From Candidatus Bathyarchaeota archaeon (GTDB lineage Archaea > Thermoproteota > Bathyarchaeia > 40CM-2-53-6 > RBG-13-38-9), in NCBI GenBank assembly GCA_026015225.1, contig JAOZGV010000146.1, positions 1 through 7,602 of the forward strand: a stretch of DNA of 7,602 bases, read 5' to 3'. Within the stretch, counting starts at the first letter, position 1; each line of letters opens with the position of its first letter. The notes under the pieces were generated by a model. The model did no database searches. It saw only the letters and a program-made list of their open reading frames with translations, and had not been told where the DNA came from. The translations under genes and the position numbers were made by a program. This document shows, one piece after another, positions 5,725 through 7,602 of the stretch.

Positions 5725-5781
5725 AATTTAACGGATAGATTTAAATATACTTAACACTGTTAATAAATTTAACGGTGTTAA
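5725..5781. promoter_or_regulatory. Divergent control region with two TTAACAC inverted repeats
   Basis: TTAACACTGTTAA (5751-5763) has perfect 6-bp arms around one base. TTAACGGTGTTAA (5769-5781), read on the other strand, is TTAACACCGTTAA, differing from the first at one position; their centres are 18 bp apart. A further half-like copy AATTTAACGG occurs at 5725-5734 and again at 5766-5775. The first repeat abuts the TATA box (about 5739-5750) of the leftward Isc operon, while the second lies just before the likely TATA element (TTAAAATTTT, 5778-5787) of the rightward SerK-like gene. This fits operators for one of the two linked regulators controlling both directions. Confidence 0.6.
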
Positions 5782-5804
5782 AATTTTTTTACGTGATTGC
5801 TATT

Positions 5805-6077
5805 ATGACTGCCCTGTTTTATACGCCTCGTCATGTGAAGGCTCAACTTGTAGAATTGAATAAGTTGCTTGAGCATGAAGAGTGTGACCAATTTCATCTA
5901 AAGGAATTGATAAAAGAGATCGCGACGGATAGAATTTTAAAACTTGCAATAGTAGCTGATAAAGACACAAACATAATTCTCGATGGGGAGCATCGCTTCA
6001 ATGCTTTAAAAAAATTGGGATGTAAAAAAATACCTGTAATTTATATTGATTACAATTCACCAAGTATCGAAGTTTAA
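5805..6077 (+). CDS. ParB/Srx-fold SerK-like protein, N-terminal part (stops at in-frame TAA)
   Basis: A 90-residue product (100 if GTG 5775 is used) with the ParB/sulfiredoxin fold as found in archaeal SerK-type proteins. It has VELNKLLEHEECD, a helix HLKELIKEIATD, LKLAIVADKDTNIIL, the motif DGEHRFNALKKLGC and KKIPVIYIDYNSP. In SerK, a free-serine kinase that makes O-phosphoserine for cysteine synthesis, a DGxHR motif and an upstream HEE region form the active site. I therefore see a possible serine kinase, but other ParB-like functions cannot be excluded. The frame ends at TAA (6075-6077), yet the same frame reads on in family-like sequence to 6275, so the gene looks interrupted. ATG 5805 lies about 23 bp after TTAAAATTTT, which suits a leaderless start. 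Confidence 0.65.
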   Translation: MTALFYTPRHVKAQLVELNKLLEHEECDQFHLKELIKEIATDRILKLAIVADKDTNIILDGEHRFNALKKLGCKKIPVIYIDYNSPSIEV

Positions 6078-6275
6078 ACATGGAGAAATGATATATATTT
6101 GACTAAAAAAGGCGTTATAAAGGCCGGATTAGGGAAAAAGAAATTTCCATCAAAGACTTCAAAACATGTTGTTAAAGACAGTAAAGGCGTATCGCATATA
6201 TCATCAATTGAGAAAAAGGTCGACATTCCTTTAGAGATTTTAAAGGACGAAGCGATGCTAACGCACGTTGATTAG
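6078..6275 (+). pseudogene. In-frame continuation of the SerK-like gene after TAA
   Basis: Directly after the TAA at 6075-6077 and in the same frame comes TWRNDIYLTKKGVIKAGL, then FPSKTSKHVV and KKVDIPLEIL, ending THVD before TAG (6273-6275). From memory, archaeal SerK/ParB-like proteins carry a similar segment after the fold (Trp-Arg, then T-K-x-x-V-I-x-A-G-L, then P-x-K-T-x-x-H), so this should be the missing C-terminal part. It could be a dead remnant, or a separate 58-residue product from TTG 6099 with GGAG (6082-6085) upstream, though that spacing is long. The moaD-like gene follows 19 bp later. Confidence 0.5.
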
Positions 6276-6294
6276 AATATAGGAGTTTTGCATA

Positions 6295-6585
6295 TTGGGA
6301 AGTGTCAAAGTAAAACTTTATGCTCATCTTCGTCAAGTAGCAGGAATACATGAAGTTGCTGTAGAAATCGGTGAACAATCTACAATAAAAGATGTATTGG
6401 AAATGACTTTAAAGTCGTTCGGACCAAATTTCGAAAAGAACTTAAAAAACACAAGTACTGGAGAATTTGCGCCTTTCCTGATTATGATAAGGAGAAAAGA
6501 AATAAGCAGCATAAAGGGCGATTTTAATACTGAAGTTATAGATGGCGATGAGATATCTCTTCTAGATCCTACCGGCGGTGGATAG
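6295..6585 (+). CDS. MoaD/ThiS-family protein with C-terminal GGG
   Basis: A 96-residue archaeal MoaD-type beta-grasp protein. It opens MGSVKVKLYAHLRQVAGIHE, continues with TIKDVLEMTLKSFG, PFLIMIRRKEISSIKG and VIDGDEISLLDPTGGG. The canonical Gly-Gly tail is present, so it is fit for activation by an E1-like MoeB/UbaA enzyme and for thiocarboxylate chemistry or conjugation. Overall spacing and the DGDxxSLLDPT end resemble the AAG protein at 5053-5340 more than the third copy. The start is TTG 6295, set by AGGAG at 6281-6285; no ATG or GTG lies upstream in frame. It follows the interrupted SerK-like gene and precedes a stand-alone RAM-domain gene. The stop is TAG. Confidence 0.87.
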   Translation: MGSVKVKLYAHLRQVAGIHEVAVEIGEQSTIKDVLEMTLKSFGPNFEKNLKNTSTGEFAPFLIMIRRKEISSIKGDFNTEVIDGDEISLLDPTGGG

Positions 6586-6664
6586 TATTTTAAGAAATTC
6601 TATAATCCCTCTTAAATATTTTCAATATAGACTAAAAAAAATATAGACTTTAGAAGGAATTAAT
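6586..6664 (+). promoter_or_regulatory. Promoter region of the RAM-domain gene with a 10-bp direct repeat
   Basis: CTTAAATATTTTC (6611-6623) is a plausible TATA box. After it the 10-mer AATATAGACT occurs twice, at 6624-6633 and 6640-6649, 16 bp apart, before GAAGGA (6653-6658) and ATG 6665. The repeats lie where transcription would begin, so an operator is possible. They could also be chance in AT-rich DNA. Confidence 0.35.
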
Positions 6665-6925
6665 ATGGTTGGAGCATTTGTAGCTTTCAAGAAACGTGCT
6701 TATCTTCTCATAGAGGTTGATCCTGGGAGTGAAGTAGAGGTTATCTATAAGATAAAAAAGTTGGATAAAATAACCAATGTCGATTTCGTTCATGGCGAAT
6801 TCGATATTGTTTGTGTATTAGAAGGATCCTATTCTGAGATAGATGATGCAATCATTGCAGTTAGAAAAATTTCTCATATTCGGAAAACAACAACTCTTAC
6901 TGCATTTAACACTCACCTTGAATGA
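6665..6925 (+). CDS. Stand-alone RAM (Lrp/AsnC ligand-binding) domain protein
   Basis: An 86-residue protein that is only the RAM/AsnC effector domain, with no helix-turn-helix. MVGAFVAFKKRAYLLIEVDP is strand 1, EVEVIYKIKKLDKI helix 1, then NVDFVHGEFDIVCVLEG with the G-E-F-D motif that often contacts an amino-acid ligand, and a final strand IRKTTTLTAF. Such proteins form oligomers and may bind amino acids or modulate full-length Lrp regulators. In this locus of cysteine and sulfur genes, sensing an amino acid such as cysteine or serine is a guess. ATG 6665 has a GAAGGA ribosome site. Its TGA stop ends one base before the ATG of the next gene. Confidence 0.85.
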   Translation: MVGAFVAFKKRAYLLIEVDPGSEVEVIYKIKKLDKITNVDFVHGEFDIVCVLEGSYSEIDDAIIAVRKISHIRKTTTLTAFNTHLE

Positions 6926-6926
6926 G

Positions 6927-7235
6927 ATGGAGATTTTTTTAAAAGTGAAAGTTATTGTAAAGTATTTTGCTACTATACGGGAAATTGTTGGAAAGAGAGA
7001 AGACATTCTTGAAATGGATGAGAAGAGCACGGTCAAAGATCTACTTGTGTATTTATCGCGTATTAATGGCGAAAAATTTAAAGAATATATTTACAAAGTT
7101 GGAACGGAAAGATTAAACGAAAATCTTCAATTTCTAGTGGATGGGCGAAACATTAACACCTTAAACGGTATTAATACCGAGTTGCATGACAGATGCAAAT
7201 TTGTAATAATCCCCCCCGTGGGGGGAGGTTCATAA
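6927..7235 (+). CDS. MoaD/ThiS-family protein with masked tail GGGS
   Basis: A 102-residue beta-grasp protein: LKVKVIVKYFATIREIVGKR, STVKDLLVYLSRING, LNENLQFLVDGRNINTL and FVIIPPVGGGS at the end. The I-x-P-P-V-x-G-G ending is the hallmark of MoaD/SAMP proteins, but one Ser follows the Gly residues, so the reactive diglycine would be blocked unless a protease (for example a JAMM/MPN+ enzyme) removes the Ser. The start is taken as ATG 6927, immediately after the RAM gene stop; GTG 6945, with GGAG upstream, is the alternative and would remove six residues. Longer frames from 6843 only overlap the RAM gene. The codons for the tail form a G:C hairpin that includes part of the next gene's ribosome site. 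Confidence 0.82.
   Translation: MEIFLKVKVIVKYFATIREIVGKREDILEMDEKSTVKDLLVYLSRINGEKFKEYIYKVGTERLNENLQFLVDGRNINTLNGINTELHDRCKFVIIPPVGGGS
7211..7228 (+). promoter_or_regulatory. G:C hairpin overlapping the ribosome site of the next gene
   Basis: Seven C (7211-7217) and six G (7220-7225) can pair as a 6-bp stem with a CGT loop. GGGAGG (7223-7228), the apparent Shine-Dalgarno for ATG 7237, is half inside the stem. Translation of the MoaD-like tail would open it, which suggests coupling of the two genes. The homopolymer runs could also be unstable. Confidence 0.45.
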
Positions 7236-7236
7236 A

Positions 7237-7602
7237 ATGCTTTTTCAAAATTTAATTTCAATATTTTACCGTTTACTTATTCATAAGATGAAGGTGGTAG
7301 ATAAAACTAAGACTGGATACCTGTTCTTTTTATTTATTATATTTTCACAGATATTCTTCCTAGTACAAGCAACTTCGGATGCAAATATTGTCATCTATGG
7401 AGACGAGAACTGTAAGAAATGTATAAATTATATTTCAGAATTAAGCACTGAACTTAAAGAATATGGAATATCTGACATCAAAATCAGATATTATAGAGAA
7501 AATTTAGAAGCTAAAAGAGACCTTCATGAGCTCCATAGCAGGTTTAATGTTCCAATGTCAATGCGGGGTAACGTTGTCGTTATCATCGATGATAAATATA
7601 TT
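7237..7602 (+). CDS. Membrane-anchored thioredoxin-like protein with CxxC (partial, runs off the end)
   Basis: An open frame of 122 codons with no stop before the window ends. Residues 1-27 are polar/basic (including RLLIHKMKVVDKTKTG), 28-44 form a hydrophobic segment (YLFFLFIIFSQIFFLVQ) that acts as signal anchor or signal peptide, and from about 50 a thioredoxin-like fold starts: NIVIYGDENCKKCINYI with CxxC at 59-62, an interior helix, then RFNVPMSMRGNVVVIIDDKY with the likely cis-Pro at 106. The domain should lie outside the membrane. The full protein may continue into CcdA/DsbD-like membrane helices, which cannot be seen. ATG 7237 is favoured by GGGAGG just upstream; ATG 7288 is an alternative. 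It probably handles thiol/disulfide exchange and is likely cotranscribed with the MoaD-like gene ending 1 bp earlier. Confidence 0.75.
   Translation, partial: MLFQNLISIFYRLLIHKMKVVDKTKTGYLFFLFIIFSQIFFLVQATSDANIVIYGDENCKKCINYISELSTELKEYGISDIKIRYYRENLEAKRDLHELHSRFNVPMSMRGNVVVIIDDKYI

Noticed and set aside
5385..5726. 113-codon plus-strand frame opposite regulator 2
   Set aside because: It is the reverse of a gene with a clear HTH, PPC and CxxC motifs shared with its paralogue; the plus frame shows no domain.
6843..6926. N-terminal extension of the third MoaD-like protein from 6843
   Set aside because: It overlaps the RAM-domain gene in another frame; the beta-grasp fold starts after 6927, where an ATG follows the RAM stop directly.
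1..7602. tRNA, rRNA, CRISPR array, transposase or replication origin
   Set aside because: No cloverleaf, rRNA-like stretch, regularly spaced repeat array, transposase motif or clustered origin box was seen on either strand.

Overview
The window looks like a piece of an AT-rich archaeal chromosome. The evidence is archaeal-type TATA boxes about 25 bp before start codons (TATTTAAATA, TTTAAATATA), strong Shine-Dalgarno sites at several genes, TTG/GTG starts, and families typical of archaea: archaeal MoaD/SAMP proteins, a stand-alone Lrp/AsnC-type RAM domain, short XRE-like regulators of the COG2522 type and a ParB/SerK-like protein. ArsM together with an IscS/IscU pair would suit an anaerobic or microaerobic archaeon. 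I cannot assign a phylum from sequence alone.

Left block (1-3021), a metalloid-type methylation locus. On the minus strand a two-helix membrane peptide (1351-1551), arsM (482-1312) and a 43-residue zinc ribbon with a Cys/His tail (324-455) form an operon. A further two-helix membrane gene (18-209) carries an in-frame TAG. Divergent from arsM's operon is a short PadR regulator rich in Cys pairs (1629-1964). Two matching inverted repeats exactly 40 bp apart flank a palindromic TATA box between the divergent units. On the plus strand follow the C-terminal part of an ICMT-like membrane methyltransferase (about 1983-2273) and a complete one (2299-3021).

Middle block (3037-5710, minus strand), an Isc sulfur/iron-sulfur operon. 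The order of transcription is regulator 2, a MoaD-like protein, iscS, iscU, regulator 1. Genes are 16-41 bp apart or overlap. Two paralogous regulators sit at the two ends, and both keep an N-terminal PPC and a C-terminal CxxC.

Right block (5805-7602, plus strand), divergent from the Isc operon. It holds a SerK-like (ParB/Srx fold) gene interrupted by an in-frame TAA, a second MoaD-like protein, a stand-alone RAM domain, a third MoaD-like protein, and the start of a membrane-anchored thioredoxin-like protein with CxxC that runs off the end. Two near-identical TTAACAC-type inverted repeats lie between the two blocks.

Taken together, the middle and right blocks read as one sulfur locus: possible phosphoserine/cysteine supply, cysteine desulfuration, scaffold assembly, three sulfur-carrier or ubiquitin-like proteins with different C-terminal tails (AAG, GGG, GGGS), and thiol redox. 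The two most unusual things seen directly are these divergent tails and a short repeat, TAGCATGRAA followed by a (GC)n tract, that starts at the stop codon of three different genes.
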